Numbered from the stretch's first letter, positions 27,808-37,608 are shown. The stretch: 64,000 bases of DNA from Nocardioides cremeus (GCF_030518195.1 NZ_JAULSC010000015.1:42003-106002), one strand, 5' to 3'. Made by a program: numbers and translations. Notes: generated by a model from the letters alone, not told the origin.

Positions 27808-28202
27808 GTCGAGTCCTCGCGTCTCCGGGTGATCGTCAACGTGACGTCGGAGAACGTCGCGCTGATGGGGGCGTGCGGCTTGTGGACCGTGATCCGGGCC
27901 CATTCAACACGGTGGTCGGCCAAACACACATCGGCGACCCGCTGGGCCAGCGTCTCGATGAGGTCGACCGGCTCGCGTTCCACCGCGGTCTTGACCGCCG
28001 CCACGAGACTTCCGTAGTCGACGGTGTCGCGCAAGTCGTCCGAGGCGGCCGCCGGGGCGGTGTCGACGCCCAGCGCGAGGTCGAGCACGAAGATCTGCCC
28101 GTCGCGCTTCTCGTGCTCCAGCACGCCGTGGTGGGCGAAGCACTCGACCCCCAGCACGGCGATCTCGTCGGTCTGGTCGGTCACGTCCGGTACACGGGTC
28201 AC
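27804..28202 (-). CDS. folB: Dihydroneopterin aldolase
   Basis: A 132-residue tetrahydropterin-fold enzyme cleaving dihydroneopterin. Conserved features are CFAHHGVLEHEKRDGQ (about 21-36), with the active-site Glu in the second strand, and VHKPHAPIS near residue 108 with a catalytic-site Lys. The GTG at 28200-28202 shares four bases with the folP stop, and its end shares four with folK. Confidence 0.94.
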   Translation of the reverse strand: MTRVPDVTDQTDEIAVLGVECFAHHGVLEHEKRDGQIFVLDLALGVDTAPAAASDDLRDTVDYGSLVAAVKTAVEREPVDLIETLAQRVADVCLADHRVEWARITVHKPHAPISATFSDVTLTITRRREDST

Positions 28203-29065
28203 GGGCGGTCCTCCTCCGACGGGGTCTCGGTGCGCATCGCGGCCAGGGCGGCCAACGCGTCGCGAGCAGACCGTACGTCGTGCACCCGCACCCCCCACAC
28301 CCCGGCCCGGGCCACCTCGAGCACGACCGCCAGGTGCGCGGCCTCGCGCTCGCCGACCGGTCGCGGCCCGGCGTCGTCGGCCAGCAGGGTGCCGAGGAAG
28401 GACTTGCGGCTCGCGCCCACCAGCAGCGGGTGGCCCAGCGCCTGCAGCGGGTAGAGGTCGCGCAGCAGCTCCCAGCTGTGCGCGGGCGCCTTGGCGAAGC
28501 CCAGGCCGGGGTCCAGCACGATCCGGTCGTCGGCGACGCCGGCCGCGCGGATCGCCTGCACCCGCTCCTCCAGCTCGCGGCAGACCGCGGCCACCACGCC
28601 CCCGGGGCCGTCGTAGACCGCGAAGTCACGCATCCGGTCGCTGTGGGCACGCCAGTGCATCGCCACGTACGTCGCACCCGCGTCGGCCACCACGTCCAGC
28701 ACGGCCGGGTCGGCGAGCCCCCCGGAGACGTCGTTGACCACGACCGCACCGGCCTCCAGGGCGGCCGCGGCCACCTCGTGGCGCATCGTGTCGACCGAGA
28801 CCAGCGCCCCCGCGGCGGCCAGCTCGCGGATGACCGGCACCACGCGGGCCAGCTCCTCGGCGACCAGGGGCCGGGTCGCCCCGGGGCGGGTCGACTCGCC
28901 GCCGACGTCGAGCAGGTCGGCGCCCTGCTCGAGCAGCTCGAGGCCGTGGGCGACCGCGTCGGCGGGGGCGGCGTACCGGCCGCCGTCGGAGAAGGAGTCG
29001 GGGGTGACGTTGACGACGCCCATCACGCGCGGGCGCCCGAGCGGCACGGCCAGGGCGGGGTGCAT
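28199..29065 (-). CDS. folP: Dihydropteroate synthase
   Basis: A 288-residue TIM barrel condensing the pterin pyrophosphate with PABA; the sulfonamide target. It has MGVVNVTPDSFSDGGR (about 15-30), DVGGESTRPGA (about 53-63), VNDVSGG (about 113-119), LDPGLGFAKAPAHSWELL (about 182-199) and GASRKSFLG (about 215-223). It begins four bases after the folE stop. Confidence 0.96.
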   Translation of the reverse strand: MHPALAVPLGRPRVMGVVNVTPDSFSDGGRYAAPADAVAHGLELLEQGADLLDVGGESTRPGATRPLVAEELARVVPVIRELAAAGALVSVDTMRHEVAAAALEAGAVVVNDVSGGLADPAVLDVVADAGATYVAMHWRAHSDRMRDFAVYDGPGGVVAAVCRELEERVQAIRAAGVADDRIVLDPGLGFAKAPAHSWELLRDLYPLQALGHPLLVGASRKSFLGTLLADDAGPRPVGEREAAHLAVVLEVARAGVWGVRVHDVRSARDALAALAAMRTETPSEEDRP

Positions 29066-29069
29066 CGGC

Positions 29070-29693
29070 TCAGCGGCGGGTGGTGCCGTGGATGAGCGCC
29101 ATCGCCTCGGCGCGGGTGGCCCGGTCGGTCAGCATCGTGCCGCGCACGGCGGAGGTGACGGTGCGCGCACCGGCCTTGCGCACGCCGCGCATGGTCATGC
29201 ACAGGTGCTCGGCCTCGATGACCACGACGGCGCCGCGCGCCTCGAGGATCGTCATCAGCGCGTCGACGACCTGGGTGGTCAGCCGCTCCTGCACCTGCGG
29301 GCGCTGGGCGTAGACGTCGACCAGGCGCGCGAGCTTGGAGATGCCGGTGATCTTGCCGCTCTCGGCGGGGATGTAGCCGACGTGGGCGACCCCGGTGAAG
29401 GGCACCAGGTGGTGCTCGCACATCGACCACAGCTCGATGTCGCGCACCAGCACCATCTCGTCGTGGCCGAGGTCGAAGGTGGTGGTCAGGACGTCCTCGG
29501 CGCGCATCCGCAGCCCGGCGGTGACCTCGGCGTACGCCCGCGCCACCCGGGCCGGCGTCTCGAGGAGGCCCTCGCGCTCGGGGTCCTCGCCGATGGCCAG
29601 CAGCAGCTCGCGCACCGCGGCCTCGGCGCGCGGCTGGTCGAAGTCGGGGATGTCGCCCGGGTCCCGCTCGGGGAGCGCGATCGGGTCGGTCAC
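29070..29693 (-). CDS. folE: GTP cyclohydrolase I
   Basis: A 207-residue enzyme opening GTP to form dihydroneopterin triphosphate. Zinc ligands are Cys in [11 protein letters not shown] (about 87-97) with its His, and the second Cys in EHLCMTMRG (about 164-172). [17 protein letters not shown] marks the substrate site. The GTG at 29691-29693 overlaps the ftsH stop by four bases. The tight ftsH-folE-folP-folB-folK chain implies coupled translation. Confidence 0.96.
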   Translation of the reverse strand: MTDPIALPERDPGDIPDFDQPRAEAAVRELLLAIGEDPEREGLLETPARVARAYAEVTAGLRMRAEDVLTTTFDLGHDEMVLVRDIELWSMCEHHLVPFTGVAHVGYIPAESGKITGISKLARLVDVYAQRPQVQERLTTQVVDALMTILEARGAVVVIEAEHLCMTMRGVRKAGARTVTSAVRGTMLTDRATRAEAMALIHGTTRR

Positions 29694-31741
29694 GGGCGCG
29701 GCGACTCGTCGTTCGGCGTGGGGGTGCCGCCGTGCACGTCGCCGCCGGAGCCCGGCGGCGTCACCACCGCACCGGCGCCGGAGTCGTCGCCGGCACGGTC
29801 GCTGCCGTTGGCGCGGGCCCGGTCGCGGATCTCCTGTGGGACCTCGACGGCGGGCACCTGGGAGGGCCGGCGGTGGGGCGAGCCGGTCCAGGCCGGGCGC
29901 ACCTCGCGGCGGCGCAGCGGCTCGAAGACCTCGGCGATCTGCTCCTTGTCGAGCGTCTCCTTGTCGAGCAGCACCAGGACGAGCGAGTCGAGCACGTCGC
30001 GGTTCTCCTCCAGGATGTCGAAGGCCTCCTGGTGGGCGGCGGCCAGCAGGTTCCTGGTCTCCTGGTCGACCTTGGCGGCGACGTCCTCGGAGTAGTTGCG
30101 CTGGTGGCCCAGGTCGCGGCCCAGGAACGGCTCGGAGCCGGAGTCGCCCAGCTTGATCGCGCCCAGGGTCTCGGTCATGCCGTACTGGGTGACCATCGCG
30201 CGGGCCAGGTTGGTGGCCTTCTCGATGTCGTTGCCGGCGCCGGTGGTCGGGTCGTGGAAGATCAGCTCCTCGGCGGCCCGACCGCCCAGCATGTAGGCGA
30301 GCTGGTCGAGCATCTGCGAGCGGGGCTGGGAGTACTTGTCCTCGTCGGGCAGCACCATCGTGTAGCCCAGCGCGCGACCGCGCGGCAGGATCGTGATCTT
30401 GTGGACCGGGTCGTTGCCGGGCAGCGCCGCAGCGACGAGGGCGTGGCCACCCTCGTGGTAGGCGGTGATGAGCTTCTCCTTCTCGCTCATCAGGCGCGAG
30501 CTGCGCTGCGGGCCGGCGATCACACGGTCGATGGCCTCGTCGAGCGCGACGTTGGTGATCTGCTTCTCGTTGTTGCGGGCGGTCAGCAGGGCGGCCTCGT
30601 TGAGCACGTTGGCCAGGTCGGCGCCGGTGAAGCCGGGCGTACGACGGGCGTAGGAGCGCAGGTCGATGTCGGGAGCCATCGGCTTGCCCTGCGAGTGGAC
30701 CTCGAGGATCTTCTGGCGGCCGTCGAGGTCGGGGGCGTCGACGCCGATCTGGCGGTCGAAGCGCCCGGGGCGCAGCAGGGCCGGGTCGAGGACGTCGGGA
30801 CGGTTGGTGGCCGCGATCAGGATGACCCCGCCGCGCACGTCGAAGCCGTCCATCTCGACCAGTAGCTGGTTGAGGGTCTGCTCGCGCTCGTCGTGGCCGC
30901 CGCCCATGCCGGCGCCGCGGTGGCGACCCACGGCGTCGATCTCGTCGATGAAGACGATGGCCGGGGCGTTCTCCTTGGCCTGCTCGAAGAGGTCGCGCAC
31001 CCGCGAGGCGCCGACACCGACGAACATCTCGACGAAGTCGGAGCCGGAGATGGAGTAGAAGGGCACGCCCGCCTCGCCGGCGACGGCGCGGGCGAGCAGG
31101 GTCTTGCCGGTGCCCGGGGGCCCGTAGAGCAGCACGCCCTTGGGGATCTTGGCGCCGACGGCCTGGAACTTGGCGGGCTCCTGGAGGAACTCCTTGATCT
31201 CGCCGAGCTCCTCGATCGCCTCGTTGGCGCCGGCGACGTCGGCGAAGGTCGAGGTGGGCATGTCCTTGGAGATCAGCTTGGCCTTGGACTTGCCGAACTG
31301 CATCACGCCGCGGCCGCCGCCGCCCTGCATGTTGTTGAGCAGCCACAGGAAGACGATGAAGATGATGATGAGCGGCAGGAACGAGAAGAGGAACGAGCTC
31401 AGCGCGCTCGGGCGGGAGATCTCGGTCTTGAGCTCGTCGATCTCACCGGCCTCGACCTGGAGGCTCGCCTGGTTGTAGAGCCGCGGCTGGGTGCCCTGCA
31501 CCCAGTAGGAGAAGACCTCGGCCCCCTCCTCGCGCACGCCGTCGTCGAGGGTCGCGCGGATCTCCTGGTCGCCGTCGACGAAGGTCAGCTCCTCGACCTC
31601 GCCCGACTCGATGTAGGCGGCCATCTCGGAGGCGGGGATCTCGTCCCCGCCGCTGCTGGGCGCCAGGAACTGCAGGGCGAGCAGGACGCCGACGACGGCG
31701 ACCACGATCCACAGCCAGGGACCCTTGACAAAGCGCTTCAC
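29690..31741 (-). CDS. ftsH: ATP-dependent zinc metalloprotease FtsH
   Basis: A 683-residue membrane AAA+ protease. Two spans (about 8-27 and 117-136) flank an extracytoplasmic domain. The ATPase has Walker A GPPGTGKT (207-214), Walker [12 protein letters not shown] and the second-region-of-homology [19 protein letters not shown]. The peptidase has the zinc motif HEGGH (about 430) and the third ligand Asp in [15 protein letters not shown] Pro/Gly-rich tail (about 620-683) follows. Start taken as the GTG at 31739-31741 with a modest GAGAGAAG upstream; the open frame to 31786 adds only Arg-rich residues. Confidence 0.96.
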   Translation of the reverse strand: MKRFVKGPWLWIVVAVVGVLLALQFLAPSSGGDEIPASEMAAYIESGEVEELTFVDGDQEIRATLDDGVREEGAEVFSYWVQGTQPRLYNQASLQVEAGEIDELKTEISRPSALSSFLFSFLPLIIIFIVFLWLLNNMQGGGGRGVMQFGKSKAKLISKDMPTSTFADVAGANEAIEELGEIKEFLQEPAKFQAVGAKIPKGVLLYGPPGTGKTLLARAVAGEAGVPFYSISGSDFVEMFVGVGASRVRDLFEQAKENAPAIVFIDEIDAVGRHRGAGMGGGHDEREQTLNQLLVEMDGFDVRGGVILIAATNRPDVLDPALLRPGRFDRQIGVDAPDLDGRQKILEVHSQGKPMAPDIDLRSYARRTPGFTGADLANVLNEAALLTARNNEKQITNVALDEAIDRVIAGPQRSSRLMSEKEKLITAYHEGGHALVAAALPGNDPVHKITILPRGRALGYTMVLPDEDKYSQPRSQMLDQLAYMLGGRAAEELIFHDPTTGAGNDIEKATNLARAMVTQYGMTETLGAIKLGDSGSEPFLGRDLGHQRNYSEDVAAKVDQETRNLLAAAHQEAFDILEENRDVLDSLVLVLLDKETLDKEQIAEVFEPLRRREVRPAWTGSPHRRPSQVPAVEVPQEIRDRARANGSDRAGDDSGAGAVVTPPGSGGDVHGGTPTPNDESPRP

Positions 31742-31855
31742 GGACTTCTCTCGTCTCAGACGTCGAACGGACCGACGACGGTACATGCCCGCGTCAGGCT
31801 CATTCTCGCAGGCGACTGGTGATCGAGGGGGCCCGGGACGGCACCCGGGTCGGGC

Positions 31856-32407
31856 TCAGGAGTAGACGTGCGGGGCGAGCGTGGCGATGTCGCGCAGGTT
31901 GCGGTACTTCTCGCGGTAGTCGAGGCCGTAGCCGACGACGAACTCGTTGGGGATGTCCCAGCCGACGTACTTGACGTCGACGGGCATCTGCAGCGCCTCG
32001 GGCTTGCGCAGCAGGGTGGCGATCTCGACGCTGGCCGGGTTGCGGCTGCTGAGGTTGGAGGTCAGCCACGACAGGGTCAAGCCGGTGTCGATGATCTCGT
32101 CGACGATCACCACGTGGCGCCCGGAGATGTCGGTGTCGAGGTCCTTGAGGATGCGCACCACGCCGCTGGACTTGGTGCCCGAGCCGTAGGAGCTCACCGC
32201 CATCCAGTCCATCTCGAGGTGGCGGGTGAAGGAACGGGCAAGGTCGGCCATCACCATCACCGCACCGCGCAGGATGCCGACGATGAGGAGCTCCTCGCCC
32301 TCGTAGTCCTGCTCGATCTGGGCGGCCATCTCCTTGAGCCGGTCCTGGATCTGTTCCTCGGTGAAGAGGACGTTGACGAGGTCGTGCTCCACGTGGGCAG
32401 AGTCCAT
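31856..32407 (-). CDS. hpt: Hypoxanthine phosphoribosyltransferase
   Basis: A 183-residue purine salvage enzyme. The PRPP loop VVIVDEIIDTGLTLSW is near residues 98-113, with LIVGILRGAVMVMADLA (about 41-57) and VGWDIPNEFVVGYGLDY (about 150-166) contacting the base. The tilS-hpt-ftsH order is widespread in bacteria. Here a secreted protein gene interrupts tilS and hpt. ATG at 32405-32407. Confidence 0.94.
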   Translation of the reverse strand: MDSAHVEHDLVNVLFTEEQIQDRLKEMAAQIEQDYEGEELLIVGILRGAVMVMADLARSFTRHLEMDWMAVSSYGSGTKSSGVVRILKDLDTDISGRHVVIVDEIIDTGLTLSWLTSNLSSRNPASVEIATLLRKPEALQMPVDVKYVGWDIPNEFVVGYGLDYREKYRNLRDIATLAPHVYS

Positions 32408-32445
32408 GGGGGAAGCCTAAGGGTGGGCGCGGACGTCGGGCCCGG

Positions 32446-33195
32446 CTACCCCTTCTTCTTGACCACGCGCAGGGTGAAGGTGCTCGAGGTGGCCCGGTGG
32501 GCGTCGTCACCGGCGTAGTCGACGACGACGTCGTAGCGGCCCGGGGTGCGCACCCGGCCCAGCTCGGCGACGAAGCGGCCGCGGTCGCTGCGCCGGAGGT
32601 CGGTGGCCGCGGCGGTCCCCTTATTCGGCTGCTCGAGCGAGACCTGGACGGGCCCGGTGGGGATGCTCCCGCCCTTGGCGCTCAGCTGCGCGAGGAGCTC
32701 GACGCGGCTGCCGGCCCGCACGGTCAGGCCCCCCTTGCCCGCGGTGGTGCCGAGCTCGACCGTCGGGCGGGCTAGGGCGACCAGCTCGACCGGGGTGCCG
32801 AGGCCGGCGCGGTCGCGCTTGCCCTTGACGACCTCGACCCGGCTCGGCCGGTAGCCGGCGCGGGTCAGCACCACCTCGTAGGTGCCGGCGGTCACGTGCA
32901 TGGCGAAGTAGCCGTGCTCGATCTCGTTGTCGGGGCTGGCGTAGCTGAGGTCGGTGGCTGCCACCACCTGCTCCCGCTTGGTCACCCGCAGCGCGGTGAC
33001 CTCGACGTCGTCGAGCGCCCTGCCCGTGCGCGAGTCGACGACCTGGCCGTGGATGATCGAACGCCCGGTCTCCCCCACTGCTGGGGCGCGGGCGCCCGTG
33101 GGCTGCTCGGCGCCGGTCGCCTGGGCGAGGGGCGCCACGAGGGCGGCGGTGGCGACGGCGGCGATGCCTGCGCGGCGCAGGGTCGTGGTCTGCAT
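32446..33195 (-). CDS. Secreted protein with carboxypeptidase-regulatory-like and Ig-like domains
   Basis: A 249-residue exported protein: signal peptide of about 28 residues (TTTLRRAGIAAVATAALVAPLAQA), then a beta-sandwich resembling carboxypeptidase D regulatory/CNA_B domains (about 45-130; GQVVDSRTGRALDDVEVTAL, then AGTYEVVLTRAGYRPS), then a second Ig-like domain (about 140-249; VRAGSRVELLAQLSAKGG, RTPGRYDVVVDYAGDD) as in cell-surface adhesins. No catalytic residues. Start at the ATG at 33193-33195. It is an insertion into the usual tilS-hpt pair. Confidence 0.72.
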   Translation of the reverse strand: MQTTTLRRAGIAAVATAALVAPLAQATGAEQPTGARAPAVGETGRSIIHGQVVDSRTGRALDDVEVTALRVTKREQVVAATDLSYASPDNEIEHGYFAMHVTAGTYEVVLTRAGYRPSRVEVVKGKRDRAGLGTPVELVALARPTVELGTTAGKGGLTVRAGSRVELLAQLSAKGGSIPTGPVQVSLEQPNKGTAAATDLRRSDRGRFVAELGRVRTPGRYDVVVDYAGDDAHRATSSTFTLRVVKKKG

Positions 33196-33254
33196 GCGCT
33201 GAGTATGGGGCTGGGGCGGCGGGCGCGGAGCCGTTTCGGTTCCGTTGCACCCGC

Positions 33255-33309
33255 GAGCCGGCGCCCGTTCCGAGCTGGCGCCGGCTCGGCGAGGAACTGG
33301 CGCCGGCTC
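33255..33309 (-). terminator. Hairpin with a duplicated arm after tilS
   Basis: GAGCCGGCGCC (33255-33265) pairs perfectly with GGCGCCGGCTC at 33277-33287, and an identical arm recurs at 33299-33309. Either arm can close the stem. It lies in the gap downstream of tilS (ends 33315, leftward) and upstream of the secreted protein gene (start 33195), consistent with termination or attenuation. Confidence 0.5.
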
Positions 33310-33314
33310 GGCGA

Positions 33315-34295
33315 CTACCTGCTCGACTCCACGCGGAGCACCCCGTCGCGGCGGGTGCCACGCAGGTGACCGGGCAGGTCGATCCACTTCTGACCGCGCC
33401 AGGCCGTGACCAGGGAGTCCAGGGCGAGCACGTGCTCGTGGAAGAGCTCGGCGGCGGGGGCCCCGGCGGCCAGCGCGGCGAGGCGCAGCACCCGGCGGCG
33501 CATGGCGTCGGGGACGCCTTCGAGCGCCTCGACGGGGAGGGCGCCATCGGCGGTGACCAGGTCGGCGTACGTCGCCTCGGCGAGGTCGTCGAGGAGGTCG
33601 GAGTCGGCGCGCAGCTGGTCGGCGGTGCGGGCCAGGGTGGCGGCGATGCCGGGGCCGAGCTGCTCCTCGAGCACCGGCAGCACGGTGCGGCGCACCCGCA
33701 CCCGGGCGAAGCCGGGGTCGAGGTTGTGCGGGTCGTCCCAGGTCTCGATGCCCTCGACCTGGCAGGCGGTGACGGTGTCGTCGCGCGAGACGTCGAGCAG
33801 CGGGCGCCGGTAGCGGTCGAAGCGCCGGCGCATCCCGGCCAGGCTGCGCCCGCCCGACCCGCGGGCCAGCCCCAGCAGCACCGTCTCGGCCTGGTCGTCG
33901 CGGGTGTGGCCCAGCAGCACCGCCGCGGCCCCGACGTGGTCGGCGACCTGCTCGAGGACGGCGTACCTGGCGCGGCGGGCCGCGGCCTCGGGCCCGATGC
34001 CCGCGTCGGCGCCGACCTGCACCCGCGCGGTCAGGGTCTCGTCAGCACCCAGCGCGCCCATCTGCGCGACCACCCGCTCGGCGTGCTCGGCCGAGCCCTC
34101 CTGCAGGCCGTGGTCGACGGTCGCGCCGACCACCCGCCAGCCACCGGCGCGCGCCTCGTGGACGGTCGCCGCCAGCAGCGCCAGCGAGTCGGGGCCGCCG
34201 GAGCAGGCCACCACGACCGTGTCGCCGGGACTGAGGTCGCCGAGGTCGCGGCGCACCGCGACCCGCACCGCCGCGACCGACGGGTGCAGCTTCAC
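33315..34295 (-). CDS. tilS: tRNA(Ile)-lysidine synthetase
   Basis: A 326-residue ATP-dependent enzyme modifying the CAU anticodon of tRNA-Ile to read AUA. N-type ATP pyrophosphatase P-loop SGGPDS at 32-37, followed by VDHGLQEGSAEHAERV (about 60-75), LLGHTRDDQAETVLLGLARG (about 128-147) and PLLDVSRDD. The C-terminal tRNA-binding region is short. GTG start at 34293-34295, seven bases after the stop of the DUF2342 gene. Confidence 0.94.
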   Translation of the reverse strand: MKLHPSVAAVRVAVRRDLGDLSPGDTVVVACSGGPDSLALLAATVHEARAGGWRVVGATVDHGLQEGSAEHAERVVAQMGALGADETLTARVQVGADAGIGPEAAARRARYAVLEQVADHVGAAAVLLGHTRDDQAETVLLGLARGSGGRSLAGMRRRFDRYRRPLLDVSRDDTVTACQVEGIETWDDPHNLDPGFARVRVRRTVLPVLEEQLGPGIAATLARTADQLRADSDLLDDLAEATYADLVTADGALPVEALEGVPDAMRRRVLRLAALAAGAPAAELFHEHVLALDSLVTAWRGQKWIDLPGHLRGTRRDGVLRVESSR

Positions 34296-34302
34296 GCCCG
34301 GC

Positions 34303-35349
34303 TCACAGGACGCGTGCGACCCAGGCCTGCGGGTCGTGGATCTCGTCCTTGCTGGGCAGGTTCTCGGGGCCGGCGAAGACGGCGTTGAACTCGCTCATCC
34401 CGACCTTGTCGACGACCGCCCGCACGAACGCCGCACCGTCGCGGTACTGCGCCATCTTGGCGTCGAGGCCCAGCAGCCGGCGCACCAGCCGGTCGAGGGC
34501 GCCGGCGCCCTTGCGGCGCTCGTCGAACTTCGCGCGGATCGTCTCGACCGAGCCGATCACCTCGGGCCCGACGCCGTCCATGACCACGTCGGCGTGGCCC
34601 TCGAGCAGCGACATCACGCCGGTCGCCTGGTCCATCAGCGCCCGCTGCTCGGGGGTGCTGAACATCTCGACCAGGCTGCCGGACCCGGCCCCACCCTGGC
34701 CGGCCCCGCTGATCGCGGCCTTGACCCGGGCGAGCCCGTCCTCGAGCAGGCTGGCGCTGTCCATCGTCGAGCTGAGCTGCTCGACCAGCGAGAAGATGTG
34801 GTCGCGCATCCACGGCACCGCGGTGAACTGCACGCGGTGGGTCTCCTCGTGCAGGCACACCCACAGCCGGAAGTCGCTCGGGTCGACGCCCAGCTCGCGC
34901 TCGACCTGCACGACGTTGGGCGCCACCAGCAGCAGCCGCCCGGCGGGGTCGTGGAACGGGTCGAACTGGCCCAGCACCTTGCCCGCCAGGAAGCCCAGCA
35001 GCCCGCCCACCTCGGCGCCGGTGATCCGCGAGCCGACCGCGAGCGAGACCCCGCTCGGCGGCTTCTTCTCCACCAGCTTGGCCACCATCGGCGCCAGCAC
35101 GGTGCTGAACGCGTCGGCATTGGCCTGCACCCACCCGCCGCGGTCGACCACCAGCACCGGCGCGGTGTCGGCGTCGGCGTGCAGCCCGGTGAACTCCGCG
35201 ACCAGCGGGGTCGAGCGGTGCGCCCCGGCGCGCAGCTCCTCCACGGCACGGGCCGCCTCGTCGCGCTCCACGACCGGGCCGTCGCCGGCCAGCTTGGTCC
35301 CGAGGCGGACGGCGAGGTCCCAGTCGATGATCTGCGGCGGGCTCGTCAT
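34303..35349 (-). CDS. DUF2342/zincin_2 family putative metalloprotease
   Basis: A 348-residue protein of the actinobacterial family annotated as zinc-dependent metalloprotease or 'coenzyme F420 biosynthesis associated'. It carries HEETH (HExxH) in VCLHEETHRVQFTAVPW near residue 167, a long helical middle (about 200-300) and a further LLEGHADVVMDGVG segment (about 248-261) that may supply a third ligand. No export signal; likely cytoplasmic. Its place between dacB and tilS is conserved in mycobacteria. Confidence 0.85.
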   Translation of the reverse strand: MTSPPQIIDWDLAVRLGTKLAGDGPVVERDEAARAVEELRAGAHRSTPLVAEFTGLHADADTAPVLVVDRGGWVQANADAFSTVLAPMVAKLVEKKPPSGVSLAVGSRITGAEVGGLLGFLAGKVLGQFDPFHDPAGRLLLVAPNVVQVERELGVDPSDFRLWVCLHEETHRVQFTAVPWMRDHIFSLVEQLSSTMDSASLLEDGLARVKAAISGAGQGGAGSGSLVEMFSTPEQRALMDQATGVMSLLEGHADVVMDGVGPEVIGSVETIRAKFDERRKGAGALDRLVRRLLGLDAKMAQYRDGAAFVRAVVDKVGMSEFNAVFAGPENLPSKDEIHDPQAWVARVL

Positions 35350-35362
35350 GCCTCGAACCTAC

Positions 35363-36877
35363 TCACCCGCCGCCAGCGCCCGACCCACCCCGCGCGCAGC
35401 GGCAGGCCCCCAGGGCGGCGGCGGCGCTGTCGAGCGCCGCCTGGGCGAACCCCTCGTCGGCCTCCCCGACCCGGTCGAGCATCAGCGCAAAGACCATGGG
35501 CACGCCGTCGCGGCTGACCACCGTGCCGGCCAGGCTGCTGACCCCGCTGAGCGTGCCGGTCTTGGCCCGCACGGCCCCGACCGCCGCCGGCGGGGCGTCG
35601 TCGAAGCGGAAGGTGAGCGAGCCGCTGAAGCCGGCCACCGGCAGCCCGCCGAGCACCGCCCGCACCGGGTCGTCCTCGTCAGCGCCGACGACGGCCTGCA
35701 GCAGGCCGACCAGCGTGGCGGGCGAGAGCAGGTTCTCGCGGGACAGCCCGCTGCCGTCGTACAGGCGGCGCGGCGCGGGGACCCCGAGCCGCTCGAGGAC
35801 GCGCTCGACGCCGCGGACGCCGTCGACGAAGCTGCCGGCGCCACCCGTGGCCAGGCCCACGTGGCGCAGCAGCACCTCGGTCGCCTCGTTGTCGCTGACC
35901 TGCAGCAGCCGGTCGACGATGTCGTCGACGGGCGCGCTCTCGACCACCGCGACCTCGTCGCCGCGCCCGCGCGCCGGCGACGGCGAGCCCTGCACCCGCA
36001 CCCCGGCGTCGGCCAGCGCCGCCGCGAAGACCTCCGCGGCGACCGCCGCCGGGTCGTCGACGCGGCCGAAGCCCGTCTCGGGGCGCCCCTGGTCGACCCA
36101 CAGCGCGGTGATCGGCGAGACCACGTCGCCGCGATAGGTGTCGGGCCAGCGCGGGTTGAAGGCCGGCCCCGAGAAGAGCGTGGCGTCGTAGCCGACCCGC
36201 ACCCGCCGCACCCCGCGCTCGCCGAGCTCCTCGGCGCTGAGCCGGGCCAGGGTGGTGATGTCGGCGCGCGCCGGCACGCTGGTGGTGCCCGGCGCGTCGG
36301 GCTCGCGCATCAGGAAGGGGTCGCCACCGCCGACGACGACGAGCCGGTTGCCGCGCAGCACCGTCGTGGTCGCGAACGTGGTGCCGGGCTCGATGGTCTC
36401 CAGCGCGGCCACCGAGGTGAGCAGCTTGGTGGTCGAGGCCGGCACCAGCGCCCGGCCCTCGGCGTACGCCGGTGCCCCGGTCGCGCCGGCCACCGCCACG
36501 CTGACCCGCTTGCCGAGCCGCTGCTCGCCCAGGCGCCGCTCGAGCACCCGGCGTACGGCGGTCGGGCTGGGCTCGCCGGCGCTCTCGGCGTCGACCGGGT
36601 CGGCCACCGGGTCGGGGTCGACCAGCGCGGGCAGGCTCAGCCCCGGGGGCGGCGGCACCGCGGCGGGGTCGGTGCGCGGGTCGGGCTCCTCGTCGTCGCC
36701 CAGCACCCGCTCGTAGAGGCTCTCGACGCGCTCGCGGGCGGGGTCGGCGAGGTCGAGGCGCCAGGTGGCCGCGCCGGCGGCGAGCACCAGGACGAGCAGC
36801 AGCACCCACCACGTCGAGACCCGTCCGGCGTCGTCCCGCGCCGTCGCCGAGGAGTGGCGTGGGTCACGTCGGACCAC
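35363..36877 (-). CDS. dacB: D-alanyl-D-alanine carboxypeptidase/endopeptidase (PBP4 class)
   Basis: A 504-residue class C penicillin-binding protein cleaving terminal D-Ala or peptide cross-links in peptidoglycan. Active-site motifs: STTK at 148-151, SDN in [10 protein letters not shown], and KTG in [12 protein letters not shown] near residue 445. A single N-terminal span (about 22-38) anchors it. GGGGAGG is 8 bases before the GTG at 36875-36877, so I prefer that start; an ATG at 36908-36910 would add 11 residues. It is divergent from ppa. Confidence 0.93.
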   Translation of the reverse strand: MVRRDPRHSSATARDDAGRVSTWWVLLLVLVLAAGAATWRLDLADPARERVESLYERVLGDDEEPDPRTDPAAVPPPPGLSLPALVDPDPVADPVDAESAGEPSPTAVRRVLERRLGEQRLGKRVSVAVAGATGAPAYAEGRALVPASTTKLLTSVAALETIEPGTTFATTTVLRGNRLVVVGGGDPFLMREPDAPGTTSVPARADITTLARLSAEELGERGVRRVRVGYDATLFSGPAFNPRWPDTYRGDVVSPITALWVDQGRPETGFGRVDDPAAVAAEVFAAALADAGVRVQGSPSPARGRGDEVAVVESAPVDDIVDRLLQVSDNEATEVLLRHVGLATGGAGSFVDGVRGVERVLERLGVPAPRRLYDGSGLSRENLLSPATLVGLLQAVVGADEDDPVRAVLGGLPVAGFSGSLTFRFDDAPPAAVGAVRAKTGTLSGVSSLAGTVVSRDGVPMVFALMLDRVGEADEGFAQAALDSAAAALGACRCARGGSGAGGG

Positions 36878-37001
36878 CTGGTGCACCTCCCCGTTCACGT
36901 TTCGAGCCATTGTGCGCGAGACTGTCGGCGGCTCCGCCACGGGGCCCGACATGACTTTTGACGACCGGCCCTCGTGCCGGACCGACACGCGGAGGCAATA
37001 C

Positions 37002-37493
37002 GTGCTGGAGTTCGACGTACTGGTGGAGATCCCCAAGGGCGAGCGGAACAAGTACGAGGTCGACCACGAGTCCGGCCGCCTGCGCCTGGACCGGACCCTC
37101 TTCACCTCGACCCAGTACCCGGCCGACTACGGCTACATCGAGGACACCCTCGGCCAGGACGGCGACCCGCTGGACGCCCTGGTGATCCTGCAGCAGCCCA
37201 CCTTCCCGGGCTGCCTGATCAAGTGCCGCGCGATCGGCATGTTCCGGATGACCGACGAGGCCGGCGGCGACGACAAGGTCCTCTGCGTCCCCGCCGCCGA
37301 CCCGCGCCTGGAGCACCTGCGCGACATCAGCCACGTCTCCAAGTTCGACCGCCTCGAGATCCAGCACTTCTTCGAGGTCTACAAGGACCTCGAGCCCGGC
37401 AAGTCCGTCGAGGGCGCCGAGTGGGTGGGCCGCACCGAGGCCGAGGCCGAGGTCGTCGCCTCCTTCGAGCGGGCCAAGACCAACGGTCACTGA
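37002..37493 (+). CDS. ppa: Inorganic pyrophosphatase (family I)
   Basis: A 163-residue soluble pyrophosphatase. It has [17 protein letters not shown] (about 8-24), [14 protein letters not shown] (about 37-50), the metal-binding DGDPLDALV (about 54-62) and the KD..PG segment ([15 protein letters not shown], about 127-141). GTG start at 37002 with GGAGG six bases upstream. Its stop is followed by the triple palindrome. Confidence 0.96.
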   Translation: MLEFDVLVEIPKGERNKYEVDHESGRLRLDRTLFTSTQYPADYGYIEDTLGQDGDPLDALVILQQPTFPGCLIKCRAIGMFRMTDEAGGDDKVLCVPAADPRLEHLRDISHVSKFDRLEIQHFFEVYKDLEPGKSVEGAEWVGRTEAEAEVVASFERAKTNGH

Positions 37494-37506
37494 GCCACCA
37501 GCCTGA

Positions 37507-37594
37507 AGGTTCATCGGGTCTCCGATGAACCTCGCGCCGCCTGACTGAACCTTCGGTCAGGCGGCGCGAGTTTTGTCGGGTACCCGACAAAACT
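37507..37594. terminator. Three stacked perfect palindromes between ppa and the acyl-CoA oxidase gene
   Basis: Hairpin I: 11-bp stem AGGTTCATCGG/CCGATGAACCT (37507-37532), loop GTCT. Hairpin II: 15-bp stem CTCGCGCCGCCTGAC (37531-37545) with GTCAGGCGGCGCGAG (37556-37570), then TTTTG on the + strand, a good intrinsic terminator for ppa. Palindrome III: 26 bp, AGTTTTGTCGGGT and its complement (37569-37594). The base of I and the loop of II are also complementary (GAAGGTTCA 37505-37513 with TGAACCTTC 37546-37554), so alternative folds compete. Confidence 0.85.
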
Positions 37595-37608
37595 CCCGGC
37601 GGGCGGCC

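Noticed and set aside
34349..36961. An 870-codon rightward open frame across the DUF2342 and dacB genes
   Set aside because: It is a high-GC shadow: low-complexity Arg/Pro/Ala composition, while both genes on the other strand have complete motif sets.
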